64,000 bases of DNA, taken from NCBI GenBank assembly GCA_902651635.1, contig CACRSC010000011.1, positions 639,393 to 703,392 on the forward strand. The letters are read 5' to 3'. This document shows, one piece after another, positions 45,899 to 56,760 of the stretch. The DNA comes from Mastigamoeba balamuthi (lineage: Eukaryota; Evosea; Mastigamoebida; Mastigamoebidae). Position 1 is the stretch's first letter. Each line of letters starts with the position of its first letter. Under the pieces are notes generated by a model. That model was given only the letters and a program-made list of their open reading frames with translations, was not told the origin of the DNA and ran no database searches. The translations under genes were made by a program, and so were the position numbers.

Positions 45899-46514
45899 CT
45901 CCTGCGCGCGCTCGTGGGGGGTGGGCGCTGCTCTGTTCTGCCCTGTTTTCTTGTTCTGCTGCGGAGGGGGGTGAGTGTGTGTGTGTGTCTGCTAGATCTG
46001 ATTTGGGGAAATGGGGCTGCCTGTCCCCCCATTTTATTGCTCGCTTCCGAAGGTCAGCATACATCAACGGTCAGTTATTTACAGTTCCGTCAGCACACAG
46101 TTCAACGGTTCTACGGGATGCAGTTGCGGTGACTCAGCGCCCCGAAAAGCGTCCCGGGCCGCGCTGCGAGCGAGATCTGCAGGGCGCTGGTCTGCGCAGT
46201 TGCTGACGCCTCCTCCGCCTCTGTCGCCCTTTGGGTCGTCACAGATTCCATTCCGTTCAGCGGCGGGCAGGAACGACTGGCGGTGAGGGCGCATCAGTAC
46301 GGTTGTTGCCGGACTTGGATAAACTCGCTCTTCCGGTCTCCCGGGTGCTCCGGCCCCGCTGCTACGCTCGCAGCGCCGCCCATGATGGGCTCCTGACAGC
46401 TTAATATTGTGCAGTACCGGAATCTTCCGGAATCGCGGGGAGATTTTGATAATATCGTGAGATATATCAAAATCTCTACTCTCTCTTTCGTCCCCAGCGT
46501 AACACGACACGCTA
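45899..46514. promoter_or_regulatory. divergent promoter region of VPS13 and the ubiquitin protease
   Basis: 616 bases between two divergent genes. It holds a near-perfect palindrome just upstream of the protease start (separate entry) and a short repeat CCGGAATCTTCCGGAATC just before it. No gene. Confidence 0.5.
46440..46476. promoter_or_regulatory. 37-bp near-perfect palindrome upstream of the protease gene
   Basis: Left arm GAGATTTTGAT (46440-46450) and right arm ATCAAAATCTC (46466-46476) are exact reverse complements. Inside them ATATC (46452-46456) and GATAT (46461-46465) pair as well, leaving a 4-base centre and one unpaired base. It ends about 40 bases upstream of the ATG, a position suited to a dimeric factor or to a hairpin in the 5' UTR. 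Confidence 0.6.
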
Positions 46515-48520
46515 ATGGCTCTGCGCGGCATCTCCAACGCCGGCAACACGTGCTTCCTGGGGAGCGCCGTGCAGTGCGCGTGCGCCTGCGCGCCTCTGCG
46601 GGCGACGTTCTCGGGTGCCGCGCACGCCCCCCTCGTCAACGAGGCCAACCCGCTGGGCTCCCGCGGCCGCGTCTCCTCGGCCTTCGCCCGCGTCGTCGAC
46701 GAGCTCTGCAGCGGCGGCAGCGGCGCCTCGGCCGGCCCCGTGTCGCCCGGGCCGCTCCTCGCGGCCCTCCCGGCGTCGCTGGCGGACGGCGGCCAGCACG
46801 ACGCCCACGAGGCGCTCGCGTGGCTCGTCGACGCGCTCCACGAGGACCTCAACGCCGGCGCCTCCGCCCCCGCCTCGCCCTGCGCGACGCCGGCGGGCGC
46901 CAGGCCGTGCGGCGCGTCCCCGGGGCTCGCGGCCTCGCCCGCACCGTCGTCGTCGTCGTCGGCTGCTGCGGAGGACCCCGTCAGCGGCGGTGGCTCGTCG
47001 TCGGCGCGCGTCGTCGCCGCCACGACGTCGCCGGAGCTCACGAGTGGCGCGGGGACGCCAGCTGCAGCTGCAGCGGCCGCGGAGACGGAGGCGCAGAGGG
47101 CGTGGGAGAGGCACGCGAGGCGCAACGACTCGCCCGTGGCGCGGCTGTTCCACGGGCTGCTGGCGTCGTCGGTCGAGTGCGCTACGTGCGGCGCGCGCTC
47201 CGAGGCCTGGGACCCCATGTCGACGGTCAGCCTCCCCTTGGTCCCGCGTGGCTCTCTCGCAGCCCCGCGCGTCGTCGTCGTGCCGGCCACGGCGTCGCGC
47301 GACCCCTCGCGCGTGACCGCGGCCTCGCGCGAGGCCTCGCCCGGCGCGCCTGCAACGGTGCACGATGTGCTGAGCGCCACGGGGTCGTGCGTCGTCGCCG
47401 ACGTGCGGGAAGGGCGCGTGATTGCCGCCAAGACACACGAGAGGGCTGGCGACTCCCTGCGCGCGCGGGGCGGTGACTGGTTCGCCTACGAGGCCCCGCC
47501 GGCCTGCGCGGACTCGCCGTGCGTGTCGCTGGCCGCTATGCTGGTGGAGCAGGTCGTGTGCTCCCCGACCAGGGGCAGGTGCAGGGCCTCCGCCGGCAAG
47601 CCGTGCACGACACACTCGGAGACATCGCCCGTCGGGTTCCCAGTCCTCGTCGCGGCGCAGAGGGGGGAGGAGGGCGCGCTCGAGAGGGCTGTCTGGCAGA
47701 GGCTGCGCTGGTTCCTGCGCAAGGAGCTAAGAGAGGGCCCCGAGGTTGCCTACGAGTCCCTGGCCACCTCGCCGTTCGAGCTGGTCGTCCGTCCAGCGAC
47801 CGCCTTTGTCCCAGAGACGGCGCAAGGCACTCACGCTTTTTCATCCGTTCATATGTCCGTGTCTCACTCTGCTGCCTCCGCAGTCGTGTGGGACTGGTTC
47901 TCGTACCGCCAGATGTTCGACTTGCAGTGGGCCACTGTACTTACATTGACCGCCCATTCCCAGCCGTCTCACGTTCCGCACAGAGGATCGGCGTGGCGGA
48001 CGAGCCCGCGAGCGCCCAGTCGACAGCAGCCAAGCCGCTGTCCCTGGAGGACTGCCTAGGGATGTTCACGCAGCCCGAGCACCTCACGGACGCCTCGTGG
48101 AATTGCCCCAAGTGCCGCGCGCCGCGCAGTGCAGTAAAGCGCATCTCGTTCTGGAGGCTGCCCCCTGTCCTCGTCCTCCACCTGCAGCGCTTCGACAGGG
48201 AGTCGCACCCGCTCTTCGCCCGCAAGGCCCAGGACCTCGTGACGTTCCCCATGACGCTGGACCTCAGCGCCTACTGCGCACACTCGGGAGGCGGCTGCGG
48301 TGCGCCAGGGGAGCCGCAAAGCAGTGTCTACGACCTGTTCGCTGTGTGCAACCACCACGGAGCTGCCTCGTTCGGCCACTACACGGCGTTTGTCAAGACG
48401 AGCGACGGGTGGGTCCTGTGCGACGACGAGTCGCTGCGCAATGTCAGCGAGTCGGACGTGGTTAGTCCTGCGGCGTACGTCCTGCTGTACCAGCTGCGCG
48501 ACTTCGAGCCGAGGAAATAG
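46515..48520 (+). CDS. ubiquitin-specific protease (USP, peptidase C19)
   Basis: Two certain exons, 46515-47936 and 47984-48520, joined in phase 0, give 652 residues. USPs remove ubiquitin from proteins. The Cys box is GISNAGNTCFLGSAVQC near the N-terminus, followed by the QHDAHEALAWLVDAL segment; the His box is FGHYTAFVKTSDGWVLCDDE near the C-terminus. Zinc-binding pairs CATC and CPKC are present, and ends with YVLLYQLRDF. A T-rich stretch at 47791-47883 could be an additional phase-1 intron (93 nt), giving 621 residues and joining FELVV to VWDWFSYRQMF. A low-complexity Ser/Ala/Pro insert lies between the Cys box and the finger. Which of the many USPs it matches is not clear. Confidence 0.88.
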
Positions 48521-48847
48521 TGCTGCTTTGCAGTGTCACTTTTGTTTCCTTGATAGAGGAATCTCGCCACCAGATCACCACTGCCATTAATAGATCAGAA
48601 GCGGACCCAAAAGGAACCCCGACGGCCCAAACACAATGCAAATCCAGCCTCTGGCACACGAGCAGGCGGCCCTCTCCTCGCGGTACTCGCAGGCCGCCTC
48701 GCACGTGCCGACGGTGGCCTCGACGGTCAAGGCAAACAGTGCCCTGGACACGAATTCCCATGCATTCTCCACAGTACCGGGGTTGTCCCACTCTGACGGA
48801 GAGAAATCGCCTTCATCGCTGCGCTCCAGTGGCCCTCTGGTACTCAC

Positions 48848-49068
48848 CTCTTCGCGGGCGCCGAGCGACAGTCCCACGCGGACCGCTGCGTGGACTACAC
48901 CGTCGTTCAGGAAGTCCCCTGTGGCCGCCGCTCTGGCCCCGCCCTTGAACTCGGAGGAGCTGCTCGCCAACGACTCGATGATCCGGTCGCAGAACGCAGA
49001 CACCGCGGTCTGCGTCGCGTGCGGCTCGTACTCCCAGGCGACCACAATGTCGCATTTTGATTGAGCGG
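48848..49068 (-). CDS. possible exon of an unidentified gene
   Basis: On the minus strand an open segment bounded by an AG (CATCGCAG) and a consensus donor (GAG|GTGAGTA) encodes about 73 residues: CDIVVAWEYEPHATQTAV, then FCDRIIESLASSSSEFKGGA and NDGVVHAAVRVGLSLGAREE. It looks protein-like, but neither an upstream exon with a start codon nor a convincing downstream end was found. Upstream sequence turns AT-rich and then meets the giant inverted repeat, so this may be the stump of a gene cut by rearrangement. A further open stretch to 48587 may belong to it. Confidence 0.3.
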
Positions 49069-49458
49069 CTGCGATGCATCACTCACAGGTAAAAGAACAC
49101 TGTTTCTGTTTTAAGCCTAATTTGCCCCTCAATGACTTTCTAGTAAGTCTGCGTGAATTTTATCCTGAAGTCCGGGCCGAGATGTGTCAAAATATATGGG
49201 AATCAATGACATATGATAGTAGAAGTAAGTGCTTCTTCTTTATGCGATGCTGAATGTTGACAACAAACAAGAGGTGCATGGGGTCGTATAAGATTTCCAC
49301 ATTTACAATTATCCCCGTACAACTCAGCAGTCATGATACACATACTGCCACAACTTCATTGCTCCACTTTTGTGTCTGTGCATCACCACTTCACATGCCT
49401 CTCGGTTTGCACAGTGGAAAGAGAACTCGAATACCAACCATGGTGCTCAATTTAATCC
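49069..49458. other. AT-rich spacer next to the giant inverted repeat
   Basis: About 390 bases of AT-rich sequence between the possible exon and the left arm of the inverted repeat. Nothing recognisable. Confidence 0.45.
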
Positions 49459-52400
49459 ACATACACCCGCATTGTTATACGTGGCAACCCGGAAGACCCA
49501 CAGGCTCAGTGGGCGGCGGGGACCTTCATGGAGTCGTGGAAGGTGCGGGCGATGACCTCCTGCTGCTGGACGGGGGTGAGCTTGACGAAGTTGACGGCGT
49601 AGCCCGAGACGCGGATGGTGAGGTTGGGGTAGTTCTCGGGGTGGGCGACGGCGTCGAGGAGGGTGTCGCGGTTGAGGACGTTGACGTTGAGGTGGAAGCC
49701 GCGGAGGGCGAAGTAGCCGTCGAGCATGGCGGCGAGGTTGAGGGTGCGGGAGGGGGCGTCCTTGCCGAGGGTGGAGGGGACGATGGAGAAGGTGTTGCTG
49801 ATGCCGTCCATGCAGGAGGCGTAGGGGATCTGGGCGACGGAGTTGAGGGAGGGGAGGGCGCCGGAGAGCTCGCGGCCGTGCATGGGGTTCGCGCCCGGGG
49901 CGAAGGGCTGGCCGCGCTTGCGGCCGTCGGGGGTGGAGCCGGTGGCCTTGCCATACATGACGTTGGAGGTGATGGTGAGGATGGAGAGGGTGGGGGTGGC
50001 CTTGCGGTAGACGCGCTGGCGCTGGAGCAGGGAGCTGAAGGTGGTGGCGACCCAGCGGGCGAGGTCGTCGGCGCGCGGGTCGTCGTTGCCGAACTTGGGG
50101 AAGTCGCCCTCGATGCGGAAGTCGACGGCGATGCCGGTGGCGGGGTCGCGGACCGGGTAGACCCTGGCGTGCTTGATGGCCGAGAGCGAGTCGGCGACGA
50201 CCGAGAGGCCGCTGACGCCAAAGGCGACGAAGCGGTGGACGCTGGTGTCGTGGAGGGCCATCTGGAGCTTCTCGTAGTTGTACTTGTCGTGCATGTAGTG
50301 GATGACGTTCATCGTGTTAGCGTAGAGCTCGGCCAGCCAGGCCATGTTCTGCTCGTAGTGCTTCTTGACCTCCTCGAAGTCCAGGGGCGTCTCGGCGTCG
50401 CCCTTGACGGGCGGGAAGTCGGCGACCTTGACGTTGTGGATCTCATCGACGCCGCGGTTGAGCGTGTAGAGCAGCAGCTTGGGCAGGTTGGCGCGGGCAC
50501 CGAAGAACTGCATGTCCTTCCCGACCCGCATGGCCGACACGCAGCACGCGATGGCGTAGTCGGCCCCGAAGATGGGGTTCATGAGGTCGTCGCTCTCGTA
50601 CTGGATGGAGCTCGTGTTGATGCTGATCTGGGTGCAGAACCGCTTGAAGGGCTCTGGCAGGAGGTCCTTGGCCCAGAGGATCGTGATGTTGGGCTCCGGG
50701 GCAGGGCCGAGGTTGACCAGGGTGTGGACCAGGCGGTACGACGTCTTGGTGACCATGTGCTTGCGCTCGCCCGTCTTGGGGCAGCGGTACGTGCCGCCGA
50801 TGGCCAGCGTGACCCACGTGGGGTCGCCGGCGAAGAGGTTGTTGTACTCGGGCGTGCGCAGGTGGCGCACCAGGCGCAGCTTGATCACAAAGTGGTCGAT
50901 CAGCTCCTGCACCTGCTCCTCGGTGAGCTTGCCCGACCGCAGGTCCTTCTCGATGTACGTGTCGAGGAACGCGTCGACGCGGCCCAGCGACATGGCCGCC
51001 CCGTCCTGCTCCTTGACGGCGCCCAGGTACGCAAAGTAGAGCCACTGGATGGCCTCCCGCGAGTCGGCCGCGGGCCTGCCGATGTCGAAGCCGTATCCCT
51101 TGGCCATGGCCTTGAGGTCCTCGAGCGCCCTGATCTGCTCGGCGACCTCCTCGCGCAGGCGGATGACCTCCTCGGTCATGGCCCCCGCCAGCCCGTCCTT
51201 GAGGTCGGCCTTCTTGGCGGCCACCAGCGCGTCGACGCCGTACAGCGCCACGCGGCGGTAGTCCCCAATGATGCGCCCGCGCCCGTAGCCGTCGGGAAGC
51301 CCCGTCAGGATGCCCACCTTGCGCGCCAGGCGCATCTGGTCCGTGTACGCGTCAAACACCCCGTCGTTGTGCGTCTTGCGGTACTGCGAGAAGATCTTGT
51401 CCACCTCGGGGTCCACCTCCCGCCCGTACGCCTTGAGCGCGGCCTCCACGATCCGCCTCCCTCCGCACGGCTTGATGGCCCGCTTCAGGGGCTTGTCCTG
51501 CGGGGGAAACAGTCAAGACGGCGAACGACGACCGGCGGCGAGGGGCAAAGCGAAAAAGGAGGGGGGGTTTGCTGGGATGCTGGGATGGGATCCCAGGACC
51601 GCGGGGGGCATTGGCACTCGCGCAGGTGCGAGAAAGCGCGCAGAAAGCGGAGGTGCGTGACGGAAAGACCCCCGAAAGCAGGGAGGGGAGTCAGTCACTT
51701 TTTCTCGGGATCCCGGGTGCCAGAAACCAACAGAACTCGACGGAAGAAAACTGTGACGGCGGAGAACACCCAACAGCAGAACCACAGTGCCGCAACGCGC
51801 TGGCTGCTCCGAGGGGGCGACGAGCAGGGAAGCCAGGCTGGGGGGAGGAATGACAAGAGAAAACGGGCGAGGGGAGGAAGAGGGGGGAGCACTGACGGTC
51901 TGGAGGCCGACGATGGTCTCCTTGTCCTTGTCGATGTACGCCGGGGGGAAGGCCGTGATGGTGCTGGGCGTGCTCACGTCCACGTCGAGCAGGCCCCCGG
52001 CCTCGGTCTCGGCGTGCAGCAGGTGCTCGACCTCGGCAAACAGCTCGCGGGTGCGCTGCGTGGGCCCCGCCAGGAACGAGGCGTCGCCGTCGTAGGCCGT
52101 CACGTGCTCGCGGATGTACGCGGCCGTGTCCGTGTCATGGAACGGCCCGCAGCCGCTGCCGTCGAGCTCGCGCTCGAACTTGCCCTTGGCCGCGCAGGAG
52201 ATGATGGGGCACGACATGTTCTGTGGTCTGTGATCTGTGGCCTGTGCGAGGGAGGGCGGGGAGCTGCAGCTGAGTCGAGGTCGTGTGCTGCTGCTGCACA
52301 AACGAAACCGAGAATTATCACAAAACGAGCGATAAAGCCATAAAGCTGGGGGGTGGGGGAAGAAGCGCTCTCAGGGTGAGAAAAAGCGCCCTGCCAGAAA

Positions 52401-52781
52401 AAGGGAGAGGCGGTGCGGGAACGCCAGGAGGGAGAAAGCGGGTGGGAGGCAGAGCAGAACGAGAAGAAAAGAGGGGAGGGCCAAACGCGAGGGCAGCGGT
52501 GGGCACTCACTTGTTGCAGCTTTGCTTTCCGATAACTTTTTTGTGTTGTGTGGCGACAAGGAGCGATTCTCCAGCGCTTTTGATCGTGCCGCTGTTCCTG
52601 CATCGTCGCCGATGTTTCGGGAGTTATCGCTGTATCGATATCGCTATCGAAGTGTTTTTCTGCTCGCCACCTCAGAGATGCACATCTTCCACGGGGAAAT
52701 GGGTCCACGTGTCGCTTTTTTTGCGCTGCACAAAAACCGATTTTCGGTCGCCCAGCTGCCCCTCAACTCCGTCGTCCTCCA
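49459..52781. repeat. left arm of giant inverted repeat carrying pyruvate formate-lyase gene 1
   Basis: This 3.32 kb segment is the reverse complement of 53210-56536 with only scattered substitutions and a 1-base indel in a G run. Homology starts within ACATACACCCGCATTGTTA downstream of the gene's stop codon and ends at GTCGTCCTCCA upstream of its promoter. Confidence 0.92.
49506..52217 (-). CDS. pflB: pyruvate formate-lyase, copy 1
   Basis: Exons 52217-51897 and 51497-49506, with a 399-nt phase-0 intron, give 770 residues, close to the 760 of E. coli PflB. The enzyme converts pyruvate and CoA to acetyl-CoA and formate by a glycyl radical. The catalytic Cys pair is in [10 protein letters not shown] (Cys425/426) and the radical Gly in [10 protein letters not shown] (Gly739), so it looks active. 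It needs an activating radical-SAM enzyme, not seen here. A further intron with donor GTGAGT and acceptor TTTGTGCAG probably lies in the 5' UTR (52510-52294). No targeting peptide is evident, suggesting a cytosolic enzyme. It is divergent from and nearly identical to copy 2; residue 208 is Asp here and Glu there. Confidence 0.95.
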
Positions 52782-53209
52782 AGGAGTCTCCAGGGCTGGA
52801 CCCAGTCCATGTATTTTCTGTCTTCTCCTTGCCCTCTTTAATTATATGTGCACAGCGGATTGCTCTTGGGACAGCCCCTGTCCCAGACAGCTATCTGGTT
52901 GGCTCTTACTCTGTAGTACAGAATACTCACTTTTGTTCGTTTATCGTAAGATCACCACTTCTGAACGACATTGATGCTATGAGAGTTGAGAGACACCTTA
53001 CTTGGATATCATACTTCGTTGCTTCTCCTCCCATCGGATTTCTCGCAACGAGAGAATCATCTGAGCCTTTCGAACATCAACAGAAAATTCTCAACTGCTT
53101 TTCGCTGTCAGATTGAAAAGCGGGTTGCATTGCACAGCGCGTAATTGTGTGCTGTGGCCACAGCGCTTGGAAAACGACTGCACGGTGTCAGTCACGGCGT
53201 TCGCCACAG
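52782..53209. other. unique loop between inverted repeat arms
   Basis: About 430 bases of lower-GC single-copy DNA separating the two arms. No gene seen. It is the centre of symmetry between the divergent pyruvate formate-lyase genes. Confidence 0.7.
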
Positions 53210-56200
53210 ACTGGAGGACGACGGAGTTGAGGGGCAGCAGGGCGACCGAAAATCGGTTTTTGTGCAGCGCAAAAAAAGCGACACGTGGACCCATTTTCCC
53301 GTGGAAGATGTGCATCTCTGAGGTGGCGAGCAGAAAAACACTTCGATAGCGATATCGATACAGCGATAACTCCCGAAACATCGGCGACGATGCAGGAACA
53401 GCGGCACGATCAAAAGCGCTGGAGAATCGCTCCTTGTCGCCACACAACACAAAAAAGTTATCGGAAAGCAAAGCTGCAACAAGTGAGTGCCCACCGCTGC
53501 CCTCGCGTTTGGCCCTCCCCTCTTTTCTTCTCGTTCTGCTCTGCCTCCCACCCGCTTTCTCCCTCCTGGCGTTCCCGCACCGCCTCTCCCTTTTTCTGGC
53601 AGGGCGCTTTTTCTCACCCTGAGAGCGCTTCTTCCCCCACCCCCCCAGCTTTATGGCTTTATCGCTCGTTTTGTGATAATTCTCGGTTTCGTTTGTGCAG
53701 CAGCAGCACACGACCTCGACTCAGCTGCAGCTCCCCGCCCTCCCTCGCACAGGCCACAGATCACAGACCACAGAACATGTCGTGCCCCATCATCTCCTGC
53801 GCGGCCAAGGGCAAGTTCGAGCGCGAGCTCGACGGCAGCGGCTGCGGGCCGTTCCATGACACGGACACGGCCGCGTACATCCGCGAGCACGTGACGGCCT
53901 ACGACGGCGACGCCTCGTTCCTGGCGGGGCCCACGCAGCGCACCCGCGAGCTGTTTGCCGAGGTCGAGCACCTGCTGCACGCCGAGACCGAGGCTGGGGG
54001 CCTGCTCGACGTGGACGTGAGCACGCCCAGCACCATCACGGCCTTCCCCCCGGCGTACATCGACAAGGACAAGGAGACCATCGTCGGCCTCCAGACCGTC
54101 AGTGCTCCCCCCTCTTCCTCCCCTCGCCCGTTTTCTCTTGTCATTCCTCCCCCCAGCCTGGCTTCCCTGCTCGTCGCCCCCTCGGAGCAGCCAGCGCGTT
54201 GCGGCACTGTGGTTCTGCTGTTGGGTGTTCTCCGCCGTCACAGTTTTCTTCCGTCGAGTTCTGTTGGTTTCTGGCACCCGGGATCCCGAGAAAAAGTGAC
54301 TGACTCCCCTCCCTGCTTTCGGGGGTCTTTCCGTCACGCACCTCCGCTTTCTGCGCGCTTTCTCGCACCTGCGCGAGTGCCAATGCCCCCCGCGGTCCTG
54401 GGATCCCATCCCAGCATCCCAGCAAACCCCCCCTCCTTTTTCGCTTTGCCCCTCGCCGCCGGTCGTCGTTCGCCGTCTTGACTGTTTCCCCCGCAGGACA
54501 AGCCCCTGAAGCGGGCCATCAAGCCGTGCGGAGGGAGGCGGATCGTGGAGGCCGCGCTCAAGGCGTACGGGCGGGAGGTGGACCCCGAGGTGGACAAGAT
54601 CTTCTCGCAGTACCGCAAGACGCACAACGACGGGGTGTTTGACGCGTACACGGACCAGATGCGCCTGGCGCGCAAGGTGGGCATCCTGACGGGGCTTCCC
54701 GACGGCTACGGGCGCGGGCGCATCATTGGGGACTACCGCCGCGTGGCGCTGTACGGCGTCGACGCGCTGGTGGCCGCCAAGAAGGCCGACCTCAAGGAGG
54801 GGCTGGCGGGGGCCATGACCGAGGAGGTCATCCGCCTGCGCGAGGAGGTCGCCGAGCAGATCAGGGCGCTCGAGGACCTCAAGGCCATGGCCAAGGGATA
54901 CGGCTTCGACATCGGCAGGCCCGCGGCCGACTCGCGGGAGGCCATCCAGTGGCTTTACTTTGCGTACCTGGGCGCCGTCAAGGAGCAGGACGGGGCGGCC
55001 ATGTCGCTGGGCCGCGTCGACGCGTTCCTCGACACGTACATCGAGAAGGACCTGCGGTCGGGCAAGCTCACCGAGGAGCAGGTGCAGGAGCTGATCGACC
55101 ACTTTGTGATCAAGCTGCGCCTGGTGCGCCACCTGCGCACGCCCGAGTACAACAACCTCTTCGCCGGCGACCCCACGTGGGTCACGCTGGCCATCGGCGG
55201 CACGTACCGCTGCCCCAAGACGGGCGAGCGCAAGCACATGGTCACCAAGACGTCGTACCGCCTGGTCCACACCCTGGTCAACCTCGGCCCTGCCCCGGAG
55301 CCCAACATCACGATCCTCTGGGCCAAGGACCTCCTGCCCGAGCCCTTCAAGCGGTTCTGCACCCAGATCAGCATCAACACGAGCTCCATCCAGTACGAGA
55401 GCGACGACCTCATGAACCCCATCTTCGGGGCCGACTACGCCATCGCGTGCTGCGTGTCGGCCATGCGGGTCGGCAAGGACATGCAGTTCTTCGGTGCCCG
55501 CGCCAACCTGCCCAAGCTGCTGCTCTACACGCTCAACCGCGGCGTCGATGAGATCCACAACGTCAAGGTCGCCGACTTCCCGCCCGTCAAGGGCGACGCC
55601 GAGACGCCCCTGGACTTCGAGGAGGTCAAGAAGCACTACGAGCAGAACATGGCCTGGCTGGCCGAGCTCTACGCTAACACGATGAACGTCATCCACTACA
55701 TGCACGACAAGTACAACTACGAGAAGCTCCAGATGGCCCTCCACGACACCAGCGTCCACCGCTTCGTCGCCTTTGGCGTCAGCGGCCTCTCGGTCGTCGC
55801 CGACTCGCTCTCGGCCATCAAGCACGCCAGGGTCTACCCGGTCCGCGACCCCGCCACCGGCATCGCCGTCGACTTCCGCATCGAGGGCGACTTCCCCAAG
55901 TTCGGCAACGACGACCCGCGCGCCGACGACCTCGCCCGCTGGGTCGCCACCACCTTCAGCTCCCTGCTCCAGCGCCAGCGCGTCTACCGCAAGGCCACCC
56001 CCACCCTCTCCATCCTCACCATCACCTCCAACGTCATGTACGGCAAGGCCACCGGCTCCACCCCCGACGGCCGCAAGCGCGGCCAGCCCTTCGCCCCGGG
56101 CGCGAACCCCATGCACGGCCGCGAGCTCTCCGGCGCCCTCCCCTCCCTCAACTCCGTCGCCCAGATCCCCTACGCCTCCTGCATGGACGGCATCAGCAAC

Positions 56201-56536
56201 ACCTTCTCCATCGTCCCCTCCACCCTCGGCAAGGACGCCCCCTCCCGCACCCTCAACCTCGCCGCCATGCTCGACGGCTACTTCGCCCTCCGCGGCTTCC
56301 ACCTCAACGTCAACGTCCTCAACCGCGACACCCTCCTCGACGCCGTCGCCCACCCCGAGAACTACCCCAACCTCACCATCCGCGTCTCGGGCTACGCCGT
56401 CAACTTCGTCAAGCTCACCCCCGTCCAGCAGCAGGAGGTCATCGCCCGCACCTTCCACGACTCCATGAAGGTCCCCGCCGCCCACTGAGCCTGTGGGTCG
56501 TCCGGGTTGCCACGTTTAACAATGCGGGTGTATGTC
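53210..56536. repeat. right arm of giant inverted repeat carrying pyruvate formate-lyase gene 2
   Basis: Reverse complement of 49459-52781. The arm includes upstream sequence, 5' UTR intron, both coding exons, the coding intron and about 50 bases of 3' flank, so the whole transcription unit was duplicated. Confidence 0.92.
53777..56488 (+). CDS. pflB: pyruvate formate-lyase, copy 2
   Basis: Exons 53777-54097 and 54497-56488 encode 770 residues. Active-site Cys425/Cys426 (IACCVSAM) and radical Gly739 (RVSGYA) are intact. I found six coding differences from copy 1, five of them synonymous; the only replacement is Asp/Glu 208. A probable 5' UTR intron spans 53483-53700 (GTGAGT donor). Eukaryotic pyruvate formate-lyases occur in anaerobic or facultatively anaerobic protists, chytrids and algae and are thought to have come from bacteria by transfer; the two spliceosomal introns here show it is a nuclear gene and not contamination. 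Confidence 0.95.
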
Positions 56537-56760
56537 AAGCAAATCATCGAAACTTGATGGACTGGTGTGGGAAGAGGTGCCCGTACCTCCCTGGGCTGCC
56601 CTCTGGCTGCCCTAGCCCATTGTGGTGGTGTTTGTTGTGTGTGGGTGGTACTGTTGTGGACTGTTACGGAGATCACGTGTTGGGCCTGCAGATGCGGCTG
56701 GTGTTGGCGGGCTGAGTCAGAAGCCAGGCTGTGGTCACCCTGCTCTCAGCTAACAACGAA

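Noticed and set aside
49254-52343. 1029-residue open frame on the plus strand opposite pyruvate formate-lyase copy 1
   Set aside because: Antisense shadow of a GC-rich gene: repetitive Val/Gly/Asp/Glu composition, and its mirror image appears opposite copy 2.
53651-56485. 944-residue minus-strand open frame opposite copy 2
   Set aside because: Same antisense artefact; it also runs through both introns.
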